Origin: Lindgomyces ingoldianus
Lineage: Eukaryota > Ascomycota > Dothideomycetes > Pleosporales > Lindgomycetaceae
Reading direction: 5' to 3'
Length of the DNA: 64,000 nt
NCBI RefSeq assembly: GCF_010093535.1
Contig: NW_022985168.1
Location: 1,865,491 to 1,929,490, forward strand
Positions within the stretch are counted from its first letter, which is position 1. Each line of letters starts with the position of its first letter. Both the position numbers and the translations under genes were made by a program. The notes under the pieces were generated by a model. That model worked only from the letters and a program-made list of their open reading frames with translations, had not been told where the DNA came from and made no database searches. Positions 42,519 through 54,628 of this stretch are shown here, in pieces.

Positions 42519-43419
42519 TCATTCCTTTTCTCGCTTCAGTTTAGGAGTCGGTGACGGATCTGGGGATCCCTTTCGCTTCAGACCATCTATACAAGTGTTA
42601 GTAATTTAAAATGCTATAAGCTTTAAGCTTAAGTAGTGTCGGGAAGAACGTGGAAAGAGACATCAGGAATTAGGAATACATACGCTGAAATCGACTTCCA
42701 GTTTGATGAGCATTTGCATTGTCATATAAGTTTACACCTCCTTGTGCATTCCTACCTCCTCCTTCTCTAGGTGGCACGGCTCGCCCACGCACAAGATCTA
42801 AGTCCCTCCTGAGCAGAATTATTCCATTTGCCAGGTTTCCCACATTACTGTTGAGGACCCTCATGTTTTGTTGGTTGAGCTGCATCATTCGATCAACACG
42901 GAGTAAGAGGGCCCAGAGCTGTTCGTTAGAAACGGTTCCTGGAGGCAGAATGCCCAGTTGAGGTTGCTGTTGTTTTTGGTAATATTGCTGCTGAGGCTGG
43001 TTCTGGGCAGGGCCGTGTAGGAAACGTTGTGGAGGTGGATTTTGTGGCATCACGGGACGTTGTGGCGCAGGTTGACCGCCGTAAACACTTAAGTCTCGCT
43101 TCAACTGCGGTTCCAGGTGTCTAAGATTCCTATCTGCTGCCGGTATATTCTGCATGGGTTGTACTTGCGGTCGCGATCTCGGCGGAACGAGGCTATATGG
43201 TCCGAAAACCTGGCCTGGAGCTTGGTCAACAACTGCGTAAGTGCCTTTCTGGATTCTGAATCTGAGGTCTTTCAATCTCTTTAACACCAGTGGAGGGATA
43301 TTGTTTAAGATAGGGCAATTTTCGCGTAGTGTAGAACTCTCATGTTCGAATGTAGCCTTAAGCATCGCGAGGGACATACCTGGATGGGCGGGCTGTGATG
43401 TGGTCATCGGGTTCACCAT
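42519..43419 (-). CDS. Gln/Pro-rich protein with basic C-terminus, about 267 aa, two exons
   Basis: Exon 1 is 43419-42684, intron 42683-42587 (GTATGT...TACTAAC...TATAG, 97 bp) and exon 2 is 42586-42519. Splicing replaces the three residues MYS by a basic tail containing KRKGSPDPSPTPKLKREKE, which resembles a nuclear localisation signal. The N-terminal 75 residues are folded-like, with Leu-rich helices (LVLKRLKDLRFRI). The middle is rich in Pro and Gln, and a helical stretch (LWALLLRVDRMMQLNQQNMR) follows. The start at 43419 has a pyrimidine-rich leader; an in-frame ATG at 43572 would add 51 residues. Family not recognised; a nuclear role is only an inference. Confidence 0.7.
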
Positions 43420-43572
43420 GATTGTCGGTGGTAGGAGGGAGAGGAGTTTCGATGGTGTGTACCAGTGGCGGAGATATATCTGAATTTCTAGCTTTTTATG
43501 ATATTTCTTTTTGAGTTGGGGTGAAAGTTTCGTATCGTTTCGCGCCGTTGAATTGAAACTATGAAAGTTCAT

Positions 43573-45119
43573 CCGGCGTTGCGCATGGTTAGCAGTGAAA
43601 GCAAAGAAATATTTGTCAAATAATAAGCGAGCCCATTCTAGAAGTGTAAAACTACTAGCAAATATTTGAACAACAAGCTAGGAGTGACTGACCCGACATG
43701 ATTTAATAAGCGCTTGACGTGATTTAATATTTGCGCTTCAATTTACTTGGTCATTTGGTGGATATATAAGCAGAGTCTCACTCACTGACCTCAACGTAGT
43801 CATTCTAGATAAGAACCCATTACCTCCGGCTGTGTCCCCTCAGGTTGCGCGCAGCCTCTCCAACCCCCCTCCCTTTACCAATACTCACCACGAGCTCCAA
43901 TACTGGAAATCCCACGAGGACGCAATTCATAGACGGTAAAAATAGGGTGGCGGTTGTATGCGGAAAGGTTATTTTCATAGACATCTTGCTGTTAGTGTAA
44001 GTTTTCTGGGAATTTCGCCATTACTAAGGCAATGCCGATTTCGCAGTCTCAAGGAAGAGGAAGATTGAGACAAACTCAGGTGAAGCCTTAATGGCACCTG
44101 GCCGTTCTCTATAGCGAAATTGAACGTTATTTGAGAGCACGATAGTGGACTATGTCCTCCAAGCTTTTCTCGTTCTCAGAGGATTAGCAATCGTGATGAC
44201 ATATGTACGGAGTATCATCAAGAAGGGACACGATACCTATTCCTTATCTGTCATGAACAAGAATCTCCTAGTAGTCTCCTTGTCCAACGTACCGATACTA
44301 TTCTGCGTCCACAACCTACCCCACAGCCTACGGTGCCCCAAGTTTAGGCCCTTAGCACCCCGCAGATACCTCTATTTGATCTGTAAACCGAAGAACTGTT
44401 GATTCAGATTTAGCGCCGTCTTCAGCCTTCAAGGGATACGTTGGAAAGCTCAAGAGCGTCTCCCCAGTAATTTCATGGCCATCCAACCGATAGCTAGCAC
44501 TCCGAAATTCTGGAGTTTACTCTCCAGTTTGATTCCATTGGAGCTTTTATATGTAAGATGAACTTACGCAGGTGAGCTGGTCTAATAGAGCCGATCGGAA
44601 GACTGCCCGACGGAATCGAATACTATTTCCGACCAGAGCTCTCCTACTGTATTGGAACGATATCTAGGCTAAAACTTAGTTACCATGTTGGAATTGCATT
44701 GCGTCCCCCCATCAAACCCTACATATTCTCGTCGACACAAATGTGTCTAATATTCTGGAAATAAAACCATGGCAAGATGCCTTCCTCAGAACAAACCCAC
44801 CATCATAGAAGTACCTCGGCTGTATGGCTGGCGTTCCAGACAGCAATAGTACGGTTCCCTCTGAAGGCGAGAGAGGAATCTGGTTGGCCGCGGCTGAACC
44901 CTCGTCGAGCGGGTCGCGTTCCACTAAACAGGTGAACCTTTCCAGGGTATAGAAGCCCATCCAATCGAACCCTTCAGCCTACTACTTACCTTCGAGCTGT
45001 GTAGCATGACTCTCGTCTCCTCATTTTTCGACCTACTAAAACTGTAAGTAAAATTTTTTTACCAGATGTGAGACGTCATCTATCGGGATCGATACAAAGA
45101 CAGCCCAAGGTCAACAACG
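43573..45119. other. Intergenic, no gene recognised
   Basis: About 1.5 kb. Open frames at 44145-44402 (plus) and 44712-44960 (minus) lack recognisable features. The right part may contain the eroded upstream part of the kinase-like pseudogene, including a possible GTAAGT...CAG intron at about 45041-45064. Confidence 0.35.
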
Positions 45120-45538
45120 GAGCGCGAGATCGCAACCTGCACATTCCTCCACCAGCAACGGCCTTCAATCTTCTGCGTACACGGATATGTCATCCTAGAC
45201 AATGATTTACAAATCACGAAGCTCTGTTTCGAGAGACTCGATATGTATTAGCGGAGTATGTCAAGTGTGGATACAATTTTGATACCATTGCCGCCCTTTA
45301 GACATTGAGCGAGGAATCGACTATCTGCATCACCTAATTCATGCACTGTGACATTAAGATCAAGGAAAGCTTCATGGATACCGATTTTCAGAGACTTGAA
45401 AAGGGTGATTTTGAATGCACGTTTAAGAAAGATGATTAATTAGAATTTCGGGTGGACAAGCATGAGTGGACGCTGGATCATTATCAGAGTGCGCAGCGAA
45501 AGAATGACTTTTTAGGACTTGGGATGATTCGATATTAG
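45120..45538 (+). pseudogene. Fungal protein-kinase-like pseudogene
   Basis: Three frames must be joined. 45120-45248 reads EREIATCTFLHQQRPSIFCV and ITKLCFERLDMY. 45301-45346 reads DIERGIDYLHHL, the helix before the catalytic loop. From 45347 the reading is CDIKIKESFMDTDF, matching the HCDIKxxN loop with Asn lost, then HEWTLDHYQSAQRKNDFLGL, the C-lobe end of this kinase-like group. Stops and frame changes separate the blocks. The upstream N-lobe is not clearly readable. It is a relic of a small expanded fungal kinase-like family. Confidence 0.5.
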
Positions 45539-46931
45539 CAGGAGCATATGAGCCTTGAGTATCTGTCGGAGGGAGAGAAGTACGTGGATACGACTGCGCT
45601 TTTGTCTCGAGAAACCTCTGCTGATAGGGATTGTATGGGGGCGTAAAGGAGCCAGGGGGGCTTCGGAATATGACACGCGAGATGCTTCGATTTGAGCGGC
45701 TTTGGCCAAGCGCTATGGGGATCTCCAGGATCTGGCTAGGGCGGTTCAGAAAACCTGCGGCCTGTTGAGGAGACGAGCGCAGGTGAGAGAGCCTGAAGGA
45801 TGTTGCTGGGAGGCGCTATTTCTTTCTAGAAGGGCTTACTAGGTGCCGAGATTCTATGCTGTTGATATGCAGATACCCGCCCTAGATACTAGTGGTCAAA
45901 TATGATGGATTCTTGGATGGTTTTTTGTTCGTTGAATTGTGTACGAAATGTGATATTCCTCTTCTGGTGGACTGGGCCTTTCAATACAGCTTGGTCATGA
46001 AAACAGGCGGTGAGGGTCTGGAGAACTGCCCTTGGCATTAAGCGAAATGACATTCATGAGGATTTTGTGTGCGGGCGAAGAAGAGATCGACATAAGAATG
46101 CCATACATGAACATACTCCGGCTGCTCCGTTCTTCTTTTGGTCAATGTGAGACCAAGAAAAGCCTTCTATTGGCTGGGATCTGGTACCAAATATGTAGGA
46201 GTTGATGGGAGGGCACCCGAGTGTTATGCTGGGGATCTCACCTGCAGAACCCTGGCATATCAGCGTACATGGGGCTTTCTTGCAACTGGAAACCGCATAT
46301 GTCAGCAACCATCACAACTCTCCCCCGCCGTGTGGCTTTTTGTCGGTATCCTGTTAGACGCTTCGTGGATCCCATTCGCTGTTGACTTTTGATAGGAGTC
46401 AGCCCTCGTCGTCAAATGAATGAACTCATGAACTGCCGGTTCGGTGGCTTCTGACTCGCATCGTACCTGAGAGCAAATGATGGAGTAAGTTTCTTGGCGA
46501 AGTCAGCAGTACGACCACAATGCTAGTTTCTCGACAATCGATCGCGAATAATTTCCCAATGAACTGGCACCCGCATCTCGAAGGATGGGTGGCGCCGCTG
46601 TCAGATCTGGGATCGCGATCCTGATTTCCTCTTCAGTTCTTGGACACGCCACCTCATGGCATCCGACAAGACGGTCTGAATTGAATATTTCGTACCTGCA
46701 GCCCTTTGCCAACACCTGAATCCTTCAGTCCTTTCCGCATCTCCATTGAGATGTTCGTGTCAACTTTGGTGTCAGCAATACGGCACTTTCGTAAGCTGCG
46801 ATCCCCCAATTTGTCGATTTCATGGCCACGGAGAGAGATATTCCCTCACCTGCATTCTTCTGGTTGACATCTGGCCTTTCCGAACTCTTTACACGTTTTG
46901 AGGCCAGAGCTGTTCATTCAGGTCTCCACAA
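45539..46931. other. Intergenic, no gene recognised
   Basis: About 1.4 kb. Open frames of 84 codons on opposite strands at 46054-46392 shadow each other. No family, RNA gene or element recognised. Confidence 0.4.
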
Positions 46932-46997
46932 GAAGTTGGCATGAAGTTGGCATGAAGTTGGCATGAAGTTGGCATGAAGTTGGCATGAAGTTGGCAT
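46932..46997. repeat. 11-bp tandem repeat, six copies
   Basis: GAAGTTGGCAT is repeated six times without a mismatch. It is a direct repeat without spacers, hence a microsatellite-like array and not CRISPR. Confidence 0.95.
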
Positions 46998-47711
46998 CAG
47001 CAGAAGCCTCGCCTCGCTTCGACGTGCTCGCATAGCGCACCAATCATCTTGCATCTCCTTTCCCTACTTCTATTTTCGGTCCAACCCCAACTCCAACCGT
47101 CCATATTAGAACTCTCATTCTCTTCAGTCATCTACCCGTTTTCCCTTTAGGCAAAAGCAGATTCTTTTGATAGCCATCTCTTTCACTCACCAAGCCTCTT
47201 TAGGCTTGTTGCTTGTTGCGCCCCAAAATAGAGTTGTCGGGACGGTGCCTGGCCGGGCGGCTATGCAAGTCAGCCTGTTTTGGAAAATCCCCGCAGCGAA
47301 TCAGGGATCGTGTGAAGAAGCTTGGCTTGCTTGTCCCCCCGTCAGCCTTAACCACCTTCGCACCTTTGTTTCAAGGATAGATTCCATTTTTGGGGTCCTG
47401 TTTGTGAGAAAGCGAGAGAGAAACGAGTCTAAAGTGCCACCTGCCAATGTTCTGCAATGCGGTTGATAGCCCTCGCCTTGGAAGCGCTGCTGACTGCAGC
47501 GGGGCGATAATTACAACTGTGACGGCTTGCTTCATGGTGAGTAGTATTGATAAGGAGATCCAAGGAAACAAGGATGGGGCTAGAGGAGAGCCTGATGCTC
47601 AACATAAGTGCTGACCATTCCCCCGCAATCGCTGGCTGCGCTGTGCATCGTTGTCTCTCAGCACGGCTCCTTCCCGCAGCACTTGATTACTCGCTAGCTT
47701 CCTCCCCCAAT
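46998..47711 (+). promoter_or_regulatory. Upstream region of the 744-aa membrane-protein gene
   Basis: Pyrimidine-rich stretches at 47040-47160 and 47630-47710 are consistent with a fungal promoter and leader. Short open frames at 47167-47466 and upstream of the chosen ATG look incidental. Confidence 0.35.
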
Positions 47712-50074
47712 ATGGCTTCAGAGCCTAATTCCTTCGGAGTCCACCTCGGCTTCTGGACGAACTGGTCGCATGGCAAAGTTCAGGGGGCCACGATCACGTT
47801 GACTCAAAGGAATGGTGGATTCTTGATTGCCTTTCTGGCCATCTTCGTTGGAATGGTCGGGAAGAGGTAATTTTCTCTAGAAGTTGCCTTACCTAACGTA
47901 CGACTGACGATTATTAGCTTCTGGAGACTTGGGTGCTTTTGCATGCACCGATATTTCTCCTCCTCTGATCCTGAAGATGGTCTTTACCACCAACGACAAG
48001 CCATCCTCCGAAATTCCGACACAGCGCAGGACGCCGCCTGGCGACTCTTCATTTCACTCCTCTCATGGCGCTCCGGTGCTCGTGCCCGCCGACCCATTGC
48101 CCGACTCTTCCCCATCATTCTCGGCGCGCTTCTCATCTCTTCCGCCTTCGGAATCGCATCCATCTTCTCCTCCCACGTGACAACCGACACAACGAGCGAA
48201 GTGCTTCTAACAGGCGCAAGATGTGGCGTAGTCAACCAAAAAAAACCGCATAACATCACCAAAATGCTGGAACTGCTGCTTCCATACTACACCGAGCGCG
48301 CAAGCCAGGTATTGAACTATGGTCTACAATGCTATACCAATTCGTCCAACGTCGACGGCTGTAACTTGTATATTAAGCCCCAGCTACCCATCTTCGCGAA
48401 CCGTGAGGCTGGATGCCCGTTCAGCGATGGTATCTGCAAGATGAATACGGGTAACTTGATACTTGATACAGGACTGCTGGATAGTCTTGATCATTTTGGC
48501 ATCAATACGTCACCAAAAGAGCGGTTTCAGATGCGCATAGTACAGCATTGTGCCCCCATTGTGACAGAAGGGTATACCGAAACCTATAATGAGACTGATC
48601 TTGGGCCTATGGTACGATATCTATACGGCCCTAATATACAGATCAACGGCACGCGCTGGTCCTACGAAGTGCCAATGAAACCAGTGGATCCTCCTGGCGA
48701 CGGCACTGCCTCATCGGGAACAAATCGACCAGAGTACGCACTTGGGTATGCACATCTTCTTCTTCTTCTCCCTCTCCCCTTCACCGGCTTCCACTCAATC
48801 TAACATTATTCTCCTCTTCCAGCTCCATGCTCTCCTACGCACCCCCTGATCCAGCACTCTACCCCACCGGCACAAACGACTTCATCCCCATCCCACCACT
48901 TACCCGGCAAGATGCGGATGTGTCCTTGATGTACGTCTCGGCGCCCGGCATTCGTTTCTCTGCCCCGGTCGACGACCCCTGGCTATCCGCCCACAAACCC
49001 GCTACCAACCTCGTTGAACACGAAACCAACCAAACGCGCCCTTCCTACATCCAAGACGAACCCGCCGGAATAATGGCCTGCGCAACACAATACCAATACT
49101 GCAATCCTTCCACCAAAGAATGCGAGCCATTGCGTGGACTTATTGATCCTAGGAAAGGCACTCCTTTAAAGAAGATCTTTCCAAATAAAAGGCAGTTTGA
49201 TACCTTGTCGTGGGCCGACGGAAACCTCGTATCCAACTTCTTCAGCTCTCACGGACTCGTCGGGTTCATCGGCGCGTCGGCGCTGCGCGCGCGATACGGC
49301 TTATCGTACGGATACCAAGGCCCGCTTCCGTCGAATCAATGGCAACTCGAAGTCGAACACTTGCTCAAAGGCACTCTCGCATCTGTCCAGGACGTCTGGG
49401 TTACCATGGCAAATGGGGCGCCGCACGTACTCGACGACTTCCTACAGCCCCCGGACGCCAATGACACCGTTGCACGCAGTATGTGCGCGAACCAGAAGAT
49501 CATGAGCCAGAAATACTCGTCCTTTAACGTCCTCGGGATTTCCTTGATCCTGATTTTGGGCGCTTGGATTATGGTCATGGATATCGGACTTGAGCCAGCG
49601 GTCGCATGGTGGCAGCGACGCCGGTACCTTCGCCACCACATGCAGGATAAATTCTTCTCCGCTGCTGACCATCCACTTTATGCGGCGCTAGAATGGAGTC
49701 ACACTTCCACACTCCAACTCCAGCGTCTGGCCCATGAAGAAGCAGGTTATGGGGCGTGGAGTAAAGGCGATGGGGATTGTCCAGTTACGATGCCAGGGCA
49801 AAATCTTGGATCTTTAGATCTTCGCGATATCAAACACCCGGTGATAAAGCGCGAGGAGAAGTGGGCGAAGGAGTGGGAGGATGTGATGAAGATCAAGGAA
49901 TTTGGAGGGATTAGGAGGACGGATACGGGGTTGGAGACGTTGGTTGAGGACGTGCAAGCGGAGAGGATGCAGGTGGGCGTAGGGAAAGGTGGGGGGAGGG
50001 ATGCAGTGAAAGAGGAGGAGATGGACGTTATTGTTACGGTTGTGGAGGCGAGGGAGAGGGAGGGAGGACGGTGA
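47712..50074 (+). CDS. Fungal integral membrane protein of unknown function, 744 aa, three exons
   Basis: Exons 47712-47866, 47918-48745 and 48823-50074. Introns of 51 bp (GTAATT...CTGAC...TAG) and 77 bp (GTATGC...CTAAC...CAG) rejoin the frame as GKSFWRL and ALGSMLSY. The ATG before [20 protein letters not shown] starts a conserved-looking N-terminus. Hydrophobic segments are near residues 36-50, 112-133 and 562-584, with a long, Cys- and Asn-glycosylation-rich non-cytosolic part between the last two. The C-terminal 160 residues are cytosolic-like and charged ([20 protein letters not shown]). The layout recurs among hypothetical fungal membrane proteins; no biochemical role is known to me. 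Confidence 0.85.
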
Positions 50075-51240
50075 TGTGGGATATTTCAATTGTACTATAT
50101 TTTGTTCATGAGCAATGCTGCAATGATGAAATGATATTGGACACGAGAGAGACATGGACTACGGGTGTGAAATGGTGCGGATTATCTGAAGACCGGCGAT
50201 GATGTGAGAACGAGTCGAAACGTGCATATTGTGGTCAGACCAGTTTTGGAGAGGGGGAAAATGCCACGATAGCTGATTCAGACGCCTGGGTAATGCCTAT
50301 GCATGATGTTTATTGATGACCGTCTCTCGATGCTATATATCCTGTCTCCCAGATCTATGACCTTCATGTGCCCAACAATCTGTCTTGCTGGAGAGGGAAT
50401 GATATGAGAAAATGATATGAGGGACTCATCTTAGGTATATGTCCCTCCTCGTCTAGGAACAGTCGCCAATCAACTGTGCTCCTCCAGTGCCGCCTTCTAA
50501 TAGAGCGGATAGTTAAACTTGAACTACCCGACAACCCCGATACTAGGGCTCTCACTCTTCTTTATACCGTCAACCTTCCCATCCGGCTTGCTTGAATCAG
50601 CAACCTTCGCTAGATGACACCTTTTGGACCATGTTTTCCTTACAGTCACCAAAATTGGCTGACTCATCCGACCGGTACGGTATGAAGGACCTGTAGTCGA
50701 AGTCGGGGCCGGAATCGAGGTGCACGTCTGGTTGCCAGCTGTTTGTGAACTGGTGTGCGGCGAAGCCCGCGGATAGGGCATGAGTGGTCTGTGTCTGCGA
50801 ATTGGGGGCGGGGATGGGGGTTTCATCTCCCCGGCAAGCGCCCGTAATTACGCCCTTATAATTTGGCAGTTTTAAAGGATCCACAGGTGATACCGGGAGG
50901 ATACCTTGAAACTCGGTCAACGGTGGCCCCAAGAAGCCTTGAAGGAATGTAGAGCAAGATGATACTTGATCAGGAAAGCGGAAGCTTATTAGTGTTCCTT
51001 GAGGTAAGTGTGAATGAAACGAAAAGGCATGCAAGATGCTGCATGGTCTAGCTGTGTCGGTTGCGCCTTGTGGATCGTAGCAAACTCTCTGAGACGATGG
51101 TTGGCGTCCGCCATACGAAAGGCCCAAAGGTAAGACCTCGTGCTTTCCAAATCCGGATCAGGCCAAGCGTGTTGGAGCTTACCAAACAATAGACTGCAAG
51201 GCCCAATGACGACAGAAAGGATTACTTCGTCCCGTCTCTA
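50075..51240. other. Region between convergent genes, possible unassigned minus ORF
   Basis: The 3' ends of the 744-aa gene (plus) and the RhoGEF gene (minus) face each other here. A 176-codon minus-strand frame at 50597-51127 and overlapping frames show no domain and no good splice sites. It may be a gene I do not recognise or the 3' untranslated region of the RhoGEF gene. Confidence 0.3.
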
Positions 51241-53961
51241 TCAAACGCAAGTTGCAGCACCATGGGCGGCGATAGCTGCAATAAAATGATCATACCACGT
51301 CCTCCTCTCATTCACTGAGGAGACACCAAGCGTATGTGCATGTGACTCTGAGGTGTTATCCTTGACGAAAAGTTGGTAAAGAACTGACCCCCTCGGGATG
51401 TCGTCCATGATAGTAGCTCTCTGGAACTGGTTCTCTTTGCCTGGGAGGTTGATCTCGAGGCTTGCGATAGGGATTGGCTGCATGAGTGTCAATATCCAAG
51501 GGAGTGAGACAGGAAGTCTAGAGGATGTACTTACGGCTTCGAGTACCCAGATGCTGCCACCAGTAGCATGCCTGTTCTCGCGGTAGCTCAGGCTCTTCGA
51601 CTTCGGCGGCTTGACCTTTCCCCAGAAAAGATAGTTGTCTAGTAGCACGGCATGCACTGGTTGCCAAGATCCTTCTCCGCGAAGCTTGATCGCCAGCCCA
51701 CCTTGAATCAAGATACGTCGCCCAGTATCCGAGAGACTCAGCTGCGACAGGAAATTCGCATTGAGGGTATGGATCCTACGATAAAGGCTTTGGAGTTCCT
51801 CATGTTTCTTTGACTCCTCCATCAAACGCTGACAGCTCGACCGCAGTCTCTGCACGATTTCAAGGGCGCGCTTCAATCGCAGCTCGTCCTTCTTTACAAG
51901 GGGACTGGAAGCAGTCGGGGTAAGTTCGAGAAGACGTTCCAATTTCTCGACGTATACGTTTAGTTGTGAGATTGGCAATTCGAGATAGTCCTCCCAGCCC
52001 TTTCCAAACCAGATAATACTGAGGCCAAGCGTTCCAATGAAAGGCGAGAACTTTGGGTCGGCGTTCGATGTCACTCGTACGGCGCTCTCCGCATGCGGAA
52101 GCCTTTGCGCATATTCCCTGTATACCTTATGCACTTTACTCACCCAGGCTTCGAAGACTGCCGGATTGCAAGTAGCAAAGCTGGTCTGGGAGATTTGGCC
52201 TTCCAGAGTCTCTAGCAAGTATTGGCGTTGTAACGGAACAAGCTGTTCGCCAATGATGATGACTTCGAGATGCTTTTCGAGAATGGGCCATTTGGCGATT
52301 ACAGGGTCGTAGAAAATTCTGCGGAATTTAGTGATGCGGTCAATGAACTTTTGCTCTTCTTCGACAAGGGAGACCCATATATTGTGTATCTCCACGTCTT
52401 CAGCCGAGGCGACACGGATTAAATCTTCCGGCTCGGTAGAAAGCGTGCTGAAGATGTCGTAGGAAGCTTTTCGCGATATAGGAATGGTGGGAAGGCCTTT
52501 CCGTTGAATCGAAGTGGACGCGTGGAATGTTGAGGAGCTACCAGATTCGCTAGTAGTAGGTTCAGAGAGTGTTCGTGAAGAAGTAGTCGAAGTCGCAGAA
52601 AATATGGACGGATCGGAGACTATGGAAGCGCTGTCTTCAGAAAAGGCTTGCCTTGTTGTACTGGCGGATGATCTCGCCGAAACCGAGACAGGTGCAGTAG
52701 GACGACGTGGTGGAAGAGGGGGTGGCTTTTCGTTTACCGGTCTAGACTCACTACCGGTTTCAGTTTGAGTTGGCTCATCTACTAGGCTTCGCTTGCAGTT
52801 ATGGAACGATTCCGATATTGTGGGCAGCGGGGACTCTTCCCCTATTATTGCGATGGCAGACTTGGACGTTGCAGATGGCATTGGAAGCATGAACGGCAAA
52901 AGATCCCGTTCGAGCGAGTCTAGCAGCTCATCATTCTCCTCCACGAGCTTTTCTGGGTCGTGGTCATTGAGCATATGCTGTTCTTCCGCAGGTCTTGGCG
53001 ATGGCGAGGTAAGATTTAGCGACTTGAGGTCATCAGCTGACCGGGAAATAGTGTCCTGGTGATCTAGATCATCTAGATCATCTTTGTGTGGCGTCTTGAG
53101 ATCAACCAAATTTCTCTCTATAACGTTGGGAGCGGGGTCCTTCGAGTCGGTCTGTAAGGTTGCCAGTGCCATGGCTCTCCGATAAGCCGTCGAATTGATG
53201 ACCTCATCGTCAAAAACGAACTGAGCAGAGCGCAGAATAGATTGCGCATCCACGAGGGTTTCGGAATTCGATTCTTGGTCGAACACAGACCGAGGGACCT
53301 TGACCTTTGGATGAGATTGACGAAGAGACTTTGATCGAGAAGCTACAAGGTCCAGCTTTGCACCATTGTCCTGCACGAGCTTCTTAATGTCGGCGATGGA
53401 CTCCCTGCTTAATCAGCAAGGTGCATCGACAGTCGGGAGATCGGACGCACATCTGCAGGCCCTGGATGAGGAGACTCAGTGCCGACTGCTGCCCACGAAT
53501 CTGCTGCAGCAACTCCTTGAACGTCTCCTCCCTCCACAGATATTTGAGACGGTCTCTGGAACGTAGTTCATTATTGTTTGCTTTCCCCGCCAGCTCCCGC
53601 ACTTCCTCTTCTAGACATACATATACGACCCGACATCCTGTTAAAGCTCTATCAAACGTCTCATGCAGCTCGGGCTTGTTCTGCAACGCATCACGCTGGA
53701 GTAGACTCTGGACCTGGGAAAGCGATGCAGCAATCACCATTGACTCGGAATATATCGCAGATATGAGGACTGAGGCATCTTTGTAGCGCGAGCGGAGGTC
53801 GTAAAGCTCTTTGGCGCTGCTAACGCACTGCGGGATGAGGGCTACCTGCACTCAAATTGTTAGCAAGGCTGGGAGAGGAAAACCGACCAATGAAAGGCGG
53901 AGGCCGCCAGGGGTAGGCGGAGGAAACATACCACACCGATTGCCGCCGAAACTGCATCCAT
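51241..53961 (-). CDS. RhoGEF (DH-PH) protein with fungal NLR-type N-terminal domain, 843 aa, four exons
   Basis: Exons 53961-53932, 53845-53451, 53404-51535 and 51477-51241; introns of 86, 46 and 57 bp. The first two junctions give AAIGVVALIPQCV and LQMESIADIKKLV, as in fungal N-terminal domains found on NLR proteins and regulators. The last intron is in frame and otherwise adds 19 residues. Residues 1-160 form the helical N-domain. 160-470 is disordered with a Pro motif (EKPPPLPPRRP, about 367-377, SH3-type). The DH domain is about 480-660 (EIHNIWVSLVEEEQKFIDRI) and the PH domain about 704-830 (LAIKLRGEGSWQPVHAVLLD). It likely activates a Rho/Cdc42-type GTPase at the cell cortex; the specific target is unknown. 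Confidence 0.85.
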
Positions 53962-54628
53962 ATTTGCCAATCGCAGTTGCGCTGGAGAGTCTGGAATTTG
54001 AGAAGACTATGCTGGAAAGAAAGAGAGAAGTGACAGCATTATGGAGCTGCGAATCCAGTTTCAGGAATGGGGCGGAGGCACCCAGCTTGCGTCAGGCCCC
54101 ATCACACCCCGACACGTTTTTCCGATCCGACATCGTCCGAGCCCCCTCCAAACCATCTTCTCACCCCATCTTCCTTCCACATTGTTTATACTCCATCCAC
54201 ACTGTAGCCTTCCCGGGGCACGAGTTATGAGAGCAGTTGTCTATTGTGGACTAAGGGTCCGAGGAGCTATATGATTTATATAGTATAGTTGGATGCCAAG
54301 CCCAAGGTTGATTGGGCAGCCCATCGTGGAGCCCTCCCGCTTACACGCCCTTTTCTCAGAACCAATTCCGAAACCTCTAGTTAGCCACGCACGTTCTCCA
54401 TTTCATGATATCTTCTTTACTTTGCTACTTGTTCTTCACAATACGTTCTCGCTGCAACACCCTTTTCAGGGCTCGAGAGATTTCTCCATCACCTGCTGAT
54501 TCGGCAATGCCCACCTTCCTGTTTTGTCCTTCTCGGAGAACCAGGAGTATTCTCTTCCATTAGGTGCCACATTATAGGAGTGTTAGAAGCTCCTCTCAGA
54601 AGCACATCATCTAGCGTGTGGTCCCCTC
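53962..54628. other. Upstream region of the RhoGEF gene, no other gene recognised
   Basis: About 670 bases. Open frames on the plus strand (53811-54230, 54041-54274, 54293-54499) carry no recognisable features. It probably contains the RhoGEF promoter, with CpG-rich normal composition. Confidence 0.4.

Noticed and set aside
46932..46997. CRISPR-like array
   Set aside because: The repeats are 11 bp and directly adjacent, without spacers, in a eukaryotic genome.
50597..51127. 176-codon minus-strand frame as a definite gene
   Set aside because: No domain or splice support and overlapping frames of similar length; it may be 3' untranslated sequence.
53811..54230. 139-codon plus-strand frame
   Set aside because: It overlaps the first exons and intron of the RhoGEF gene in antisense and lacks any protein feature.
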